A DNA stretch of 38,029 nucleotides, taken from positions 1 to 38,029 of the IMG/VR virus record IMGVR_UViG_3300042338_001090; one strand, written 5' to 3'. The notes beneath the pieces are model-generated. The model was not told where the DNA came from. It did not search any database and saw only the letters and a list, made by a program, of their open reading frames with translations. The stretch is from a virus. Positions 30,399 through 38,029 of the stretch are shown here, piece after piece (positions within the stretch are counted from its first letter, which is position 1; each line of letters begins with the position of its first letter). A program made the position numbers and the translations under genes.

Positions 30399-31712
30399 GC
30401 GAGCGCCCAGTTGGACAAAGGGCGACATGGTCGTGCTGCCCTTGGCGGGGGTGATCGGCGCAGCGATCTTGGATTGGCCGTCCATGCGGAACGTGGTGCG
30501 GAAAGCCGTGAGGTCCGCATCGAAGTACAGGTGCATGGAAGTGGCCGTCTGCATGCCTCCCGCTTTGGTGATGGTCTGGTAGTACGAGAGGTCCGCCAGG
30601 AGCACATCACCCGCAGAGGAGAAGGTGTTGGCATGCTGGGAGACGATGACCGGACGGCCAAGCAACGTGCCGTAGGGCGAGACCTGAATGCCACCAGGGT
30701 TCATGCCGGTGGGCAGATAGATCGGGTAGTTGCCCAGGGTCAGCGTGAAGAGCGCCGGGAGCACGTCGTTGTTGACGATCCAGACCGACTTGCCAAACGA
30801 GCCAGGGGGCAAGCGCGAGATCATCTTGGCCAGGTTCTGAGCCAAGAGCGTCTGCGTGGCCTGACCCGATTCCTTGGCCACGGTCACCGTGGTGGCGTTG
30901 CTCATGCAACCCACCGGCAGGCCAGTGCCCGAGCCAAACAGGATCGACTCGTTGGTCTTCCAGCGAATGGAGGTGGCGATCTTGTCAGGCAGGTAGGTCG
31001 ACAGGGCATTGGTGTCGTCCAGCAACTCGTCGGTCACCGGCACCAGGGCCATGAGCTTTTTGAGGCGCAGCGTCGACAGGCCCAGCACCGGCTTGGTACC
31101 GATGGCAGAAGCCGCTTCACCTTGCCAGTAGGCACGGATGCCGTTGGTGCCCCAGGGCGTGGTCTCATCCTTGGGGAAGGCCATGGTGTTGCCCGTGATC
31201 TCCACGTTGTCGGTCATGGGCAGCAGGGAGTCCTCGCCCAAAGACAACTGGAAGATTTCCTGGGCGAACTGAGGCGGCACCAGAAAGCCGCCGTCCTGGG
31301 CCGAACCTTCATTGCCGAAGGTGGCAGGCGCCACTGCGTTTCGGCCCGAGCCGATCAGCAGGCGCTCATCGATGGAAGCACCAGGGTTTTGCGCCTGGCG
31401 CACGGTCTTGAGGAAGTCGCCCACACTCTTGAAGCCGTGCTTGGGGTCTGCGGCGGCGTTGTCCACCACCGTGATCACAGAAGCCGTGGTCAGTTGAGAG
31501 GGGTGGTTCATCTGTGCCTCTTCGGCAATCAGGGCAGCTTCACGGTCAATGGCGGCTGAAGTTGCTTCGATCTTGGCCTTGAGGGCTTCGAAGGCTGCGA
31601 CCTCTTCGTCGTTCATGTCGCGCTGCTCGGCGGCAGCGATATCGGTCAGGGCGCGTGCGTCCTTGACCAGGGTGGCTTTGCGAGCTTGAAGCTCACGCAA
31701 TTGCTTGCTCAT
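30396..31712 (-). CDS. Major capsid protein, HK97 fold
   Basis: The 438-aa protein has an N-terminal helical scaffold-like part (residues ~1-70, QLRELQARKATLVKDARAL...EEVAAFEALKAKIEA). Then comes the capsid domain with HGFKSVGDFLKTVRQAQNPGA, FGNEGSAQDGGFLVPPQFA, a LVPVTDELLDD strand and GRPVIVSQH near the end. This is the phage capsid family; the N-terminal part is probably cut off by the S49 protease encoded upstream. ATG 31712 with CTGGAG upstream is chosen; the frame is open to 31811 but crosses the leader hairpins. Confidence 0.93.
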   Translation of the reverse strand: MSKQLRELQARKATLVKDARALTDIAAAEQRDMNDEEVAAFEALKAKIEATSAAIDREAALIAEEAQMNHPSQLTTASVITVVDNAAADPKHGFKSVGDFLKTVRQAQNPGASIDERLLIGSGRNAVAPATFGNEGSAQDGGFLVPPQFAQEIFQLSLGEDSLLPMTDNVEITGNTMAFPKDETTPWGTNGIRAYWQGEAASAIGTKPVLGLSTLRLKKLMALVPVTDELLDDTNALSTYLPDKIATSIRWKTNESILFGSGTGLPVGCMSNATTVTVAKESGQATQTLLAQNLAKMISRLPPGSFGKSVWIVNNDVLPALFTLTLGNYPIYLPTGMNPGGIQVSPYGTLLGRPVIVSQHANTFSSAGDVLLADLSYYQTITKAGGMQTATSMHLYFDADLTAFRTTFRMDGQSKIAAPITPAKGSTTMSPFVQLGAR

Positions 31713-31731
31713 TGGTTTATCTCCAGAAATG

Positions 31732-31764
31732 AAAAAACCGCCTGGTCGAAATGACTCAAGGCGG
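31732..31764 (-). terminator. Terminator-like hairpin before the capsid gene
   Basis: On the minus strand CCGCCT and AGGCGG form a 6-bp stem with a fifteen-base loop followed by TTTTTT, then the capsid ribosome binding site about ten bases later. It may attenuate or process the message ahead of the capsid gene. Confidence 0.55.
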
Positions 31765-31800
31765 CGACAGGGATCACGACCAACGGGTCGCAGGGGGGAC

Positions 31801-31822
31801 GCAGCCCTCAACGGAGGGCTGC
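31801..31822 (-). repeat. Second hairpin in the capsid leader
   Basis: GCAGCCCT and AGGGCTGC form a perfect 8-bp stem around a six-base loop in the 138-base gap between the protease and capsid genes. It is followed by a C-run, not a T-run, so it is not a classical terminator. Confidence 0.55.
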
Positions 31823-31850
31823 AAGGGAAAGGGTTGAAATCAGACCAGCA

Positions 31851-32792
31851 TCAAACCAGTGCGAGAGCGTCTCGCGCCTGTTTCAGTCGGGAATGGCTTT
31901 TCTGAGGCTGGCTGCGAACGGCGTTGCCTGTGACCTTGGCCTGCATGCGGGCCAGAACATCGTCAAAGGACGCGATGCCATCGACCATGCGTTGCGCCAA
32001 GGCAGCATCAGATCCCAGCACACGGCCTTCGCCCATGCCGTTTCGGACATCGTCGACCGTGACACCTCTGCCCACGGCCACAGCTTGAATGAAGGCGTTG
32101 TAGTAGTCGTCCACACGAGACTGCATGAAGGCCTGGGCCTCCGGGTCCAGCGGCACATAAGGGTTGCCCTCGACCTTGAACTTGCCAGCCGAGACCAGGG
32201 TGGTTTTGACGCCCTCCTCTTCCAGCGCTTTGGAATAGTCAAAGTGCGCCTGCCACACGCCAATGGAGCCCACCTCACCACCAAGGGTGACGTAGAACTC
32301 ACTGGCCGAGCAGCCAATCCAGTAAGCCGCAGAGGCAGCCAGGCTGTTGGCCACGGCCACCACGGGCTTCTGGGCTCGGGCCTTGACGATCTCCGAGGCC
32401 AGTTCGGCCACGCCATAAACGCTGCCACCGGGGCTGTCGATATCGATCAGGATCTGGCCCACCGTGTCGTCGGCCAGGACCTGGCGCAAGGCCGAGGTGA
32501 ATTGCTGGGTGCTGGTGCTGCCGGGGCCAGAGATGTCATCGACCATGTTGCCCCGCTGAGTGACCACGCCATACAGAGGCAAAACGGCAATGCCAGAGCC
32601 AGCATTGGCAGCTGCCATCTGTTTGCGGGTGTCGCGCAGCACCCGCTCCGACTGGATCTGGAACATCGCTTCGTCAGTTGGCGGCTCGCCCGCCGACCAG
32701 CGGGTCAAGACCCCGGCCATGGCCTGGAGCCGCTCGGGCATTAGGGCCCAGGGGGTAGTCAAAAATTCGGAGAGCAGAAGTTGTCTGTTCAT
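31851..32792 (-). CDS. S49/SppA-type head maturation protease
   Basis: The 313-aa protein has the Clp/SppA fold: IAVLPLYGVVTQRG, QILIDIDSPGGSVYGVAELA, the nucleophile region NSLAASAAYW (Ser154), GSIGVW, and the catalytic Lys in SAGKFKVEGNPY (Lys204 or Lys206). It matches the lambda C / S49 peptidases that cut the portal and capsid proteins in prohead maturation. No signal peptide is present, as expected for the phage form. Its ATG overlaps the portal stop. Confidence 0.92.
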   Translation of the reverse strand: MNRQLLLSEFLTTPWALMPERLQAMAGVLTRWSAGEPPTDEAMFQIQSERVLRDTRKQMAAANAGSGIAVLPLYGVVTQRGNMVDDISGPGSTSTQQFTSALRQVLADDTVGQILIDIDSPGGSVYGVAELASEIVKARAQKPVVAVANSLAASAAYWIGCSASEFYVTLGGEVGSIGVWQAHFDYSKALEEEGVKTTLVSAGKFKVEGNPYVPLDPEAQAFMQSRVDDYYNAFIQAVAVGRGVTVDDVRNGMGEGRVLGSDAALAQRMVDGIASFDDVLARMQAKVTGNAVRSQPQKSHSRLKQARDALALV

Positions 32793-34282
32793 TTGTGTAT
32801 TCCCAATTGAATGAGGGACCGGGACAGCGCCGGTTCATCCTCGAGTGATGGAGCGCCCTGCGCCCAGTCCTGCACGGCCGATGAAGGCAGGCTGAAGGTC
32901 TGGGCGATCAGGTTGATTTCGTTGGAGCCCAGAACGCCTTTTTTGCAAATGCGACGGGCCAGTCGCTGGGCGTTGGACTCGACCAGCTTTCGAAGGCGCA
33001 AGCTCAACTGCTGGTCTGGTTCAGGTCTGGCATCAGTGTCTGAATCCTGAGATTCGATTTGCGCGTCCTCGGCGTCCTCAGCGTCATCCTCTTCGACCAT
33101 GTTCAGCGGCCGCAGCGGTTGATCGAGCCCTGCGATCGGGTTGAGGTTTTCCGAGATGCGGGCCTCGTTACGGGTGAGCCAGCCATTCTGGATGCCGCTT
33201 TGGTAGTACGCCGAGCGGCTGGCCGCATCCCCTCGCATGAGGTTGGCAAAGTCAAACTCGATCTCCAGCGCATCACCATCTGGGAGCAGGTCAGCTTCGA
33301 TGGATGCCTCCCAGCGCTCTGCCCAGGGCGTCATGGTGTGCATGACGAATTCCAGGCTTTGCTGCTCGATGTTGGAGAACGTCGCCCGGTCCAGATCCGC
33401 AATCATGTGTGGTGGCACTCTGAACAATCGGGCGATGTCCGTGATCTGGAACTTGCGCAGCTCCAAGAACTGGGCGTCCTTGTTCGTGACGCCCACCTCG
33501 TGAAACTTCATGCCGTTCTCGAGCACCAGGACCTTGCCCCGGTTCGAGCCAGACTGCGCCGCCTGGTAGGACTCTCGAAACACCCGCTTGGCCTCCGGGT
33601 CCTTGAAGGTGCCCGGGAACTCGATCCAGCCCCCCGTGGGTTTGGCATCGTTGGAGAAAAACCGCGCCCCATAGTCCTGCGCGGCCAGGGCCATGCCCAG
33701 GCTTTCTCGCGAGAGATCAACGGGGCTCAGGCCAATCAGCCCATCCGAGGACAGCCCCCTCAGATGCCAGACCTCCCCACGAGGCAGGACGATCTCGGAG
33801 CCAGCCTGATCCCGGATGCGGTAGCGGTAGTCGCCTGAGGACAGCAGCTCCATGCGCACCCGGTCAGGGTGAATCGGGATCAGCTCGGTGATCTCACCCC
33901 GGCTGTTGGCCAGGATCTGGCAGAAGGCGTTGCCCCTCAAGGCCAGGTGTCCCTGCAGCATCTCACGCCACTCGAATGGGTTCTGGTACCGGTTGGGCCG
34001 TTTGCCCAGCAACTGGTAGAGCCAGTGGTCCGTCACCCGGTCCTTGCCGCCGTCCTTGCGGGGTCGGTAGACCACGAGAGGGAGAGACGCCATGGTCTCC
34101 GAGAGGATGCGCACGCAAGCATAGACCGCAGCCAAGCGCATGGCGGAATCGGCCGAGACGCGCATGCCTGAGATGCTTCGAGCCGAAACAGGCTCGAAAT
34201 AGAAGTCTCCCCAGGGTGATCGATCACTTTGGACGCCAATCCTGGAAGCTCTGAAGCGGTCAAAGAAGTTAAAAAATCCCAT
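32789..34282 (-). CDS. Portal protein, HK97 family
   Basis: The 497-aa protein has the family marks VSADSAMRLAAVYACVRILSETMASLPLVVYR, RPNRYQNPFEWREMLQGHLALRGNAF, GEVWHLRGLSSDGLIGLSPV and FRVPPHMIADLDRATFSNIEQQSLEFV. It forms the dodecamer through which DNA enters the head. The C-terminal ~90 residues are charged and variable (EEDDAEDAEDAQIESQ). It begins five bases after the terminase stop. Confidence 0.95.
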   Translation of the reverse strand: MGFFNFFDRFRASRIGVQSDRSPWGDFYFEPVSARSISGMRVSADSAMRLAAVYACVRILSETMASLPLVVYRPRKDGGKDRVTDHWLYQLLGKRPNRYQNPFEWREMLQGHLALRGNAFCQILANSRGEITELIPIHPDRVRMELLSSGDYRYRIRDQAGSEIVLPRGEVWHLRGLSSDGLIGLSPVDLSRESLGMALAAQDYGARFFSNDAKPTGGWIEFPGTFKDPEAKRVFRESYQAAQSGSNRGKVLVLENGMKFHEVGVTNKDAQFLELRKFQITDIARLFRVPPHMIADLDRATFSNIEQQSLEFVMHTMTPWAERWEASIEADLLPDGDALEIEFDFANLMRGDAASRSAYYQSGIQNGWLTRNEARISENLNPIAGLDQPLRPLNMVEEDDAEDAEDAQIESQDSDTDARPEPDQQLSLRLRKLVESNAQRLARRICKKGVLGSNEINLIAQTFSLPSSAVQDWAQGAPSLEDEPALSRSLIQLGIHK

Positions 34283-34286
34283 GACG

Positions 34287-35993
34287 TCAGAGCACCATCA
34301 ACTCGTAGTCGGATCCCAGCACCACCGATTCGCCCGGTTTGATCGCCCGTGAAAGGGCCATGATCAGTGCAACGATGCCGTCTATCTTGTTTTCTGGTCT
34401 TTCCTTCCTTGGATAGATGTTGTCTTTGACGTCCGTGTGGGCGACCACGTTGCTCGCCATCCATGCAAGGACCGGATCACCGTCATGAACGAGCTTCTTT
34501 TGCAGGACCAAGGCCTCAAGCGTCTTCATCGGCTCGCTGAAGTTCAGCACCGTGGGACGCACTTCAATCATGGGCAGCCCCTCGGACAACATGCGCGTGG
34601 ACAGCTGCGTGGCCTGGAACGGATCAAAGGCCACGGCTTGCACTGAAAACCGCGACGAGATGTCCAGCAAATCTGCTTCAATCCAGCTGAAATCGATCAC
34701 GTTGCCCGGCGTCACCGAGAGCCGTCCTGTATGAGCCCAGCCCTCGTATTGGCTGTTGCCCGCCGCCTGGACCGTGTCCTCTGGCAAGTAGTACTTGCCA
34801 AACACCGCGTATGCGTCTGGTGTGTCAGGGTGTTCAAACACCATGACGAGCGCGGCAATGTCCGTCTTGCTGGCCAGATCCAGTCCGAGCCAGCAGGGCT
34901 GACCCAGAAACTGATCGAGCTCAAGATCCGGATTGGCACTGGCATCCCAGGACCGCATGTCCATCCAGGCCGTGTCAGCACTCACCCACTCGTTGAGGTG
35001 CTTGGTCTTGAAGTTGTTGACCGCGCTGGGCAACTGCATGGCCTTGGCCTGCAGGGGCACCAGGATCTCCTCTCGTACCGAGATGCCCCAGTTGGGGTTG
35101 GCTTTGATGAGCGAGTCCTTGGCGGCCCAGTCATCACCTTCATCGAGCCCATAGATGATCCCGAACTGGGAGTCGTCTTCGAACACCCTGTTGAGCAGCT
35201 TGGTGACAAAGCTTCGGACCTCGTAGCAGATGCCCGATCGGTTGCTGCCAGCCGTGGTGATCACCCACAGCAGTGAGTTGTCCCGCTTGCCGGTTCCGGT
35301 CTCCACCACGTCATAGACGGTTCGGGTTTTGTGGGCGTGCAACTCATCGATGCAACCGAAGTGGATGTTCAAGCCGTCGAGCGTGGAGCCTTCTGCCGAG
35401 AGCGCCTCGAACTTGGAGCCGGTTTGCAAGACATGCATGTTGTGCGCCCCAACATTTACGGCAAAACGGTTCCTGAAACCCGGGCTCAACCGTGCCATGG
35501 TCTGGGCATCGCCAAAGACGATGCGGGCCTGATCGCGGGTGGTGGCCAGCGAATACACCTCAGCGCCGCCCTCGCGGTCGGCTGCCAGCATGTACAGGCC
35601 TACTGCCGAGGACAGGGTGGACTTTGCGTTGCCCCGAGGCACCTCGATGTAGGAGCGCCTGAAGCGACGCTTGCCGTCTGATTTGACCCACCCAAATACC
35701 GTGGACAGGATGAACACCTGCCAGGGCTCCAGAACGATCATCTTGCTGGCCAGTGGGCCTTTGACGTGGGGCAATCGCTCAATGAAGGCGCACAGGTTGT
35801 CCGCTGGCCTGTAGGGCCTGCCATAGCGGTCAAGCAGTTCCGGGTTGAACTGGTAGAGGCTGCTCTTGCGCTTGAAGCGGATCAGGTCATCGAGCTGGCG
35901 TTTGCAGGCTTTCTGGACCCACTCGCAGGTCAGGATCTCATGGGAGACAACGCGCTCAGCATATTGTTTGGCGCTCGCAGCGTATGTGCTCAT
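34287..35993 (-). CDS. Terminase large subunit
   Basis: The 568-aa packaging motor has the ATPase motif EVPRGNAKST (residues ~117-126), the Walker B pair D216-E217 in FGCIDELHAHKT, WVITTAG as coupling motif, and a nuclease domain beginning WLGLDLASKTDIAALVMVF, with a later Asp in VAFDPFQ. This is the HK97-type (Terminase_1) large subunit, used by cos phages. It follows the small subunit by 16 bases. Confidence 0.95.
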   Translation of the reverse strand: MSTYAASAKQYAERVVSHEILTCEWVQKACKRQLDDLIRFKRKSSLYQFNPELLDRYGRPYRPADNLCAFIERLPHVKGPLASKMIVLEPWQVFILSTVFGWVKSDGKRRFRRSYIEVPRGNAKSTLSSAVGLYMLAADREGGAEVYSLATTRDQARIVFGDAQTMARLSPGFRNRFAVNVGAHNMHVLQTGSKFEALSAEGSTLDGLNIHFGCIDELHAHKTRTVYDVVETGTGKRDNSLLWVITTAGSNRSGICYEVRSFVTKLLNRVFEDDSQFGIIYGLDEGDDWAAKDSLIKANPNWGISVREEILVPLQAKAMQLPSAVNNFKTKHLNEWVSADTAWMDMRSWDASANPDLELDQFLGQPCWLGLDLASKTDIAALVMVFEHPDTPDAYAVFGKYYLPEDTVQAAGNSQYEGWAHTGRLSVTPGNVIDFSWIEADLLDISSRFSVQAVAFDPFQATQLSTRMLSEGLPMIEVRPTVLNFSEPMKTLEALVLQKKLVHDGDPVLAWMASNVVAHTDVKDNIYPRKERPENKIDGIVALIMALSRAIKPGESVVLGSDYELMVL

Positions 35994-36009
35994 CCTGTAT
36001 CCCTTTGGG

Positions 36010-36471
36010 TCAACCCACGATGTCCTCCCAGAGATCGAGCTCCTCGCCCGGGCGTTCGTTTGGAATGGAGATGCGCGAGCGAGATGCCGGGGTGAATCCC
36101 ATCTCGATCGCGGCTTTGGTCATGATTTGGGCCTGCTTGTTCGCAATGGCCAGGTAAGGCGACTGCATGGGCACGCCGCTGTGGGGCGCCTTCACCAGGA
36201 GCCCGGTCTTGCCGATGCCCGTCTGGGCCTGCCGGTAGAGATCTGCCGCGCAAGCCCAGATCTCCAGCACGGACATGTCCAGCTTGCGGATCAGCGTGGG
36301 CGGGGCACATTCAAGCGCGTAGCGCCAGGCGGCCTTGGCACCTTCTGGCATGTAGTCCGGAGGCTCCACCAGCAAGCCCTCTGGGATGGGCTCGTGGTAG
36401 TTGGTCCGGCATGGCTGCAAGGTCCCTTTGATCTGCTTGACTTGAGTCGGCAGTGGCTTGCGTCCACCCAT
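36010..36471 (-). CDS. Terminase small subunit, P27 family
   Basis: The 153-aa protein begins MGGRKPLPTQVKQIKGTLQP and has PPDYMPEGAKAAWRYAL, VLEIWACAADLYRQAQ and SPYLAIANKQAQIM, the standard layout of the P27-type small terminase. It recognises the packaging site and loads the large subunit. It is the first of the head genes behind the HNH nuclease. Confidence 0.92.
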   Translation of the reverse strand: MGGRKPLPTQVKQIKGTLQPCRTNYHEPIPEGLLVEPPDYMPEGAKAAWRYALECAPPTLIRKLDMSVLEIWACAADLYRQAQTGIGKTGLLVKAPHSGVPMQSPYLAIANKQAQIMTKAAIEMGFTPASRSRISIPNERPGEELDLWEDIVG

Positions 36472-36635
36472 AAATCACCCGCTTGGTTTGATGTTCATCT
36501 GATGCAGTGCCTTTGCTGCAGGCTTTGGGGGATACCCCCCCTTGTTCAATTTGCACGCACAAAAATTTGCGCAAGCCAACGCATCTTGGGCGGCCATCTG
36601 TAGAGATTCATCCCCCCTACCCCCTCAGGACGGGG
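36472..36635. other. Gap between TerS and HNH genes, candidate cos region
   Basis: This 164-base stretch has no gene. It holds a GC-rich inverted repeat (GGGGG-ATA-CCCCC around 36527-36539) and C-runs near 36610-36625. HK97-type cos phages usually carry the cohesive-end site next to the HNH and small terminase genes, so this is where I would look for cos. The exact cut site cannot be read. Confidence 0.35.
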
Positions 36636-37004
36636 TCACTGGCGCGAGGACGCGGTCTCTGAGGCGGTCTTGGCGTTGTGACAGGGCACGCACAGGCTCT
36701 GCAGGTTCGCTCGCTCAAAGCGCTCACCACCAAGCTTCACTGGAACGATGTGGTCAACGACCTTGGCCGGTTGCAACAACCCCTTGGCCTCGCACCTGCA
36801 GCAAAGCGGGTTATCCCGTAACACCGCTGCACGGGTGTTGCGCCACCTGGCCGATTGATAGAAGCCCAGCTCCGTATCAAACCCTCTGCGCGCGCGGCCG
36901 TATTCACGGTGCACTTTCGACTGGTGATTGGCGCAGTAACCAGGCACGTTGAGCACCTGTGCGCAACCTGGGTATCGGCATGGAGTGGGCGCACTTCGCG
37001 GCAT
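36636..37004 (-). CDS. Phage HNH endonuclease
   Basis: The 122-aa protein has an N-terminal zinc-knuckle-like part (CRYPGCAQVLNVPGYCANH) and the HNH core: CCRCEAKG, KVVDHIVPVKLGG, NLQSLCVPCHNAKT. In HK97-type phages an HNH protein beside the terminase helps cut DNA at cos. It is the first gene of the minus-strand block and diverges from the plus-strand genes at 37112. Confidence 0.92.
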   Translation of the reverse strand: MPRSAPTPCRYPGCAQVLNVPGYCANHQSKVHREYGRARRGFDTELGFYQSARWRNTRAAVLRDNPLCCRCEAKGLLQPAKVVDHIVPVKLGGERFERANLQSLCVPCHNAKTASETASSRQ

Positions 37005-37111
37005 CTCAATCGACTTTCAAGGAATAAGCGACAGCTTCAAAAATTGACTTGGCTTCACCTTGATTCAGAGCGTCAATCCATCACATTGGATGAACGAAAG
37101 GAACCAAGCCA
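37005..37111. promoter_or_regulatory. Divergent intergenic region
   Basis: The 107 bases between the HNH gene and the DUF6900-like gene must hold the start signals for both directions. A small inverted repeat (ATCCA-TCACAT-TGGAT, 37076-37091) may be an operator. I see a TTGACT at about 37043 but no good -10 at the right distance, so no promoter is called. Confidence 0.3.
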
Positions 37112-37318
37112 ATGAAAGAAAACAAAAAACTGAACAAGCTGCTCGAGCAGATCGCCAAAGAGCATTTGTTCATTGAGACGCTGGAGACACAACACAGCGA
37201 TCGATCGGACTTCCACGACGTCGCGGTCTGGTCCATCAAGAGCGCTCTGGAGGCTGCTTACGCCGCAGGGATCGAAGCAGGAAAAAACACATCAACAACA
37301 TTGAGGGGCAAACAATGA
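37112..37318 (+). CDS. DUF6900-like small protein
   Basis: The 68-aa helical protein shows ...AKEHLFIETLETQHSDRSDFHDVAVWSIKSALEAAYAAG, split here as the motif 'LFIETLE' and the motif 'FHDVAVWSIKSALEAAY', which I associate with the DUF6900 family of phage and mobile-element genes. AGGA lies ten bases before the ATG. Its stop overlaps the start of the next gene, so the two are coupled. Function unknown. Confidence 0.75.
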   Translation: MKENKKLNKLLEQIAKEHLFIETLETQHSDRSDFHDVAVWSIKSALEAAYAAGIEAGKNTSTTLRGKQ

Positions 37319-37758
37319 AACTCACGGACACCCAACGCGCGCTGCTCGAAGCGGCTGCGCAGCATCCACAAAAGAAACTGACCAACTTCCCCGACACTCT
37401 CAAGGGCGGGGCTCGCATCAAGGTGCTCACCTCGATGCACAACGCCGAGCTCATCGAGCCAAGCGCTGCAGAGCCTGAGGTGTATGTGGCCACAGCCACA
37501 GGGCTGCAGGCGATTGGCATCACGGTCCAGGCACCGCGCGCCAAGCGTGAGGGCACCAAGCAAGCTGTACTGATTGAGCTGCTCACGCGCGCAGAAGGTG
37601 CGACGCTGCCGCAGATGACCGAGGCCACAGGTTGGCAGGTTCACACGGTGCGAGGCGCCATGGCTGGAGCCCTCAAGAAAAAGCTGGGCCTGGAGATCAT
37701 TTCAGAAAAGCAACCCGGCTCAGACCGCATCTACCGAATCACCAACCAAGTCGCCTGA
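37315..37758 (+). CDS. DUF3489-like protein
   Basis: The 147-aa protein has an N-terminal part (LTDTQRALLEAAAQHPQ) and a C-terminal winged-helix-like domain with GTKQAVLIELLTRAEGAT, then QMTEATGWQVHTVRGAMAG and LKKKLGLEIISEK, the signature of DUF3489. Such genes often lie beside DUF2924 and large serine recombinase genes in prophages and islands, so an integration gene may follow outside the window. It may bind DNA; this is inferred from the fold. Confidence 0.82.
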   Translation: MKLTDTQRALLEAAAQHPQKKLTNFPDTLKGGARIKVLTSMHNAELIEPSAAEPEVYVATATGLQAIGITVQAPRAKREGTKQAVLIELLTRAEGATLPQMTEATGWQVHTVRGAMAGALKKKLGLEIISEKQPGSDRIYRITNQVA

Positions 37759-37765
37759 GGTTCAC

Positions 37766-38029
37766 ATGAAAACCATGACCATCACGATTGAACGTAAACC
37801 ATTGACCATCCACTTCGATGGCAAAGACATGCAAGTCGAAGAGCTCGGCATCCGTCTGCCCTTTGGCCGCAAGCCCGCCACCATGAGCGAGATCGCTGGC
37901 AGCGAAGACTGCACCGTCTACATCACCGAGACCCGCGAGATGGAGCCTGCAGAGTTCGACCACTTTGCGCGGAACCTGCTCCAGTCTCGTGATTGGCTGG
38001 GTGGCAAGGGCGGCTATTACGGAGATGGC
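37766..38029 (+). CDS. Unknown protein, cut by the window end
   Basis: ATG 37766 lies seven bases after the DUF3489-like stop, with TGAGG serving as ribosome binding site. The open frame runs 88 codons to the edge: MTITIERKPLTIHFDGKDM, then FGRKPATMSEIAGSEDCTVYI and FARNLLQSRDWLGGKGG. I do not recognise the family. It belongs to the same operon as the two genes before it. Confidence 0.65.
   Translation, partial: MKTMTITIERKPLTIHFDGKDMQVEELGIRLPFGRKPATMSEIAGSEDCTVYITETREMEPAEFDHFARNLLQSRDWLGGKGGYYGDG

Noticed and set aside
1-38029. CRISPR array, tRNA or rRNA genes, insertion sequence ends
   Set aside because: I saw no regularly spaced repeats, no cloverleaf-like or rRNA sequence and no transposase. 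The repeats found are inside coding genes.

Overview
The window looks like a chromosome segment of a betaproteobacterium, probably Burkholderiales (Comamonadaceae-like). This rests on codon and protein style only; there is no rRNA or tRNA gene to anchor it. About 27 kb is the structural and lysis half of a siphovirus prophage with an HK97-type head and a lambda-type tail. It is flanked on the left by accessory genes.

Left accessory region (1-5943). It holds the end of an HTH gene, a PrrC/RloC-like AAA ATPase with a zinc hook but no N-terminal part, and an unknown 300-aa protein in the same operon. On the other strand are a ComEC-type metallo-beta-lactamase-fold hydrolase with a tiny ORF behind it, then a small secreted Gly-rich protein and a decayed gene. 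The DNA between genes here is visibly AT-richer than the prophage.

LodAB region (6068-10159). A catalase-like domain is fused to a LodA-type quinoprotein amino-acid oxidase. It abuts directly on the gene for its LodB-type flavoprotein maturase. The last codons of lodB overlap the last codons of the prophage spanin gene tail to tail.

Prophage late operon (37004 down to 10152, all on the minus strand). The order of transcription is HNH nuclease, TerS, TerL, portal, S49 protease, major capsid, head-tail connectors, tail tube, G/GT tail chaperones with a -1 slippery site, tape measure, tail tip genes M-L-K-I-J, two more tail or fibre proteins, a tail fibre, a modification-like cassette, holin, endolysin and Rz/Rz1. 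Terminator-like hairpins lie inside this operon directly before the capsid gene, before the gene downstream of J, and before the holin gene.

The most unusual part is 11592-16877. The tail fibre ends in a Cys/Asn tail with 14 Cys in the last 36 residues. Behind it, in overlapping, translationally coupled genes, come a structural protein with an Ig-like domain, three different 2-oxoglutarate/Fe(II)-oxygenase-like proteins, a 69-aa protein and a radical SAM/SPASM enzyme. I infer a phage-encoded system that modifies the fibre tip after translation, in the manner of RiPP maturation. The arrangement is seen in the sequence; the chemistry is not proven.

Right edge (37112-38029). Three plus-strand genes (DUF6900-like, DUF3489-like and an unknown partial one) diverge from the late operon. 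No integrase, repressor, replication gene or attachment site is visible, so the prophage ends are not defined.
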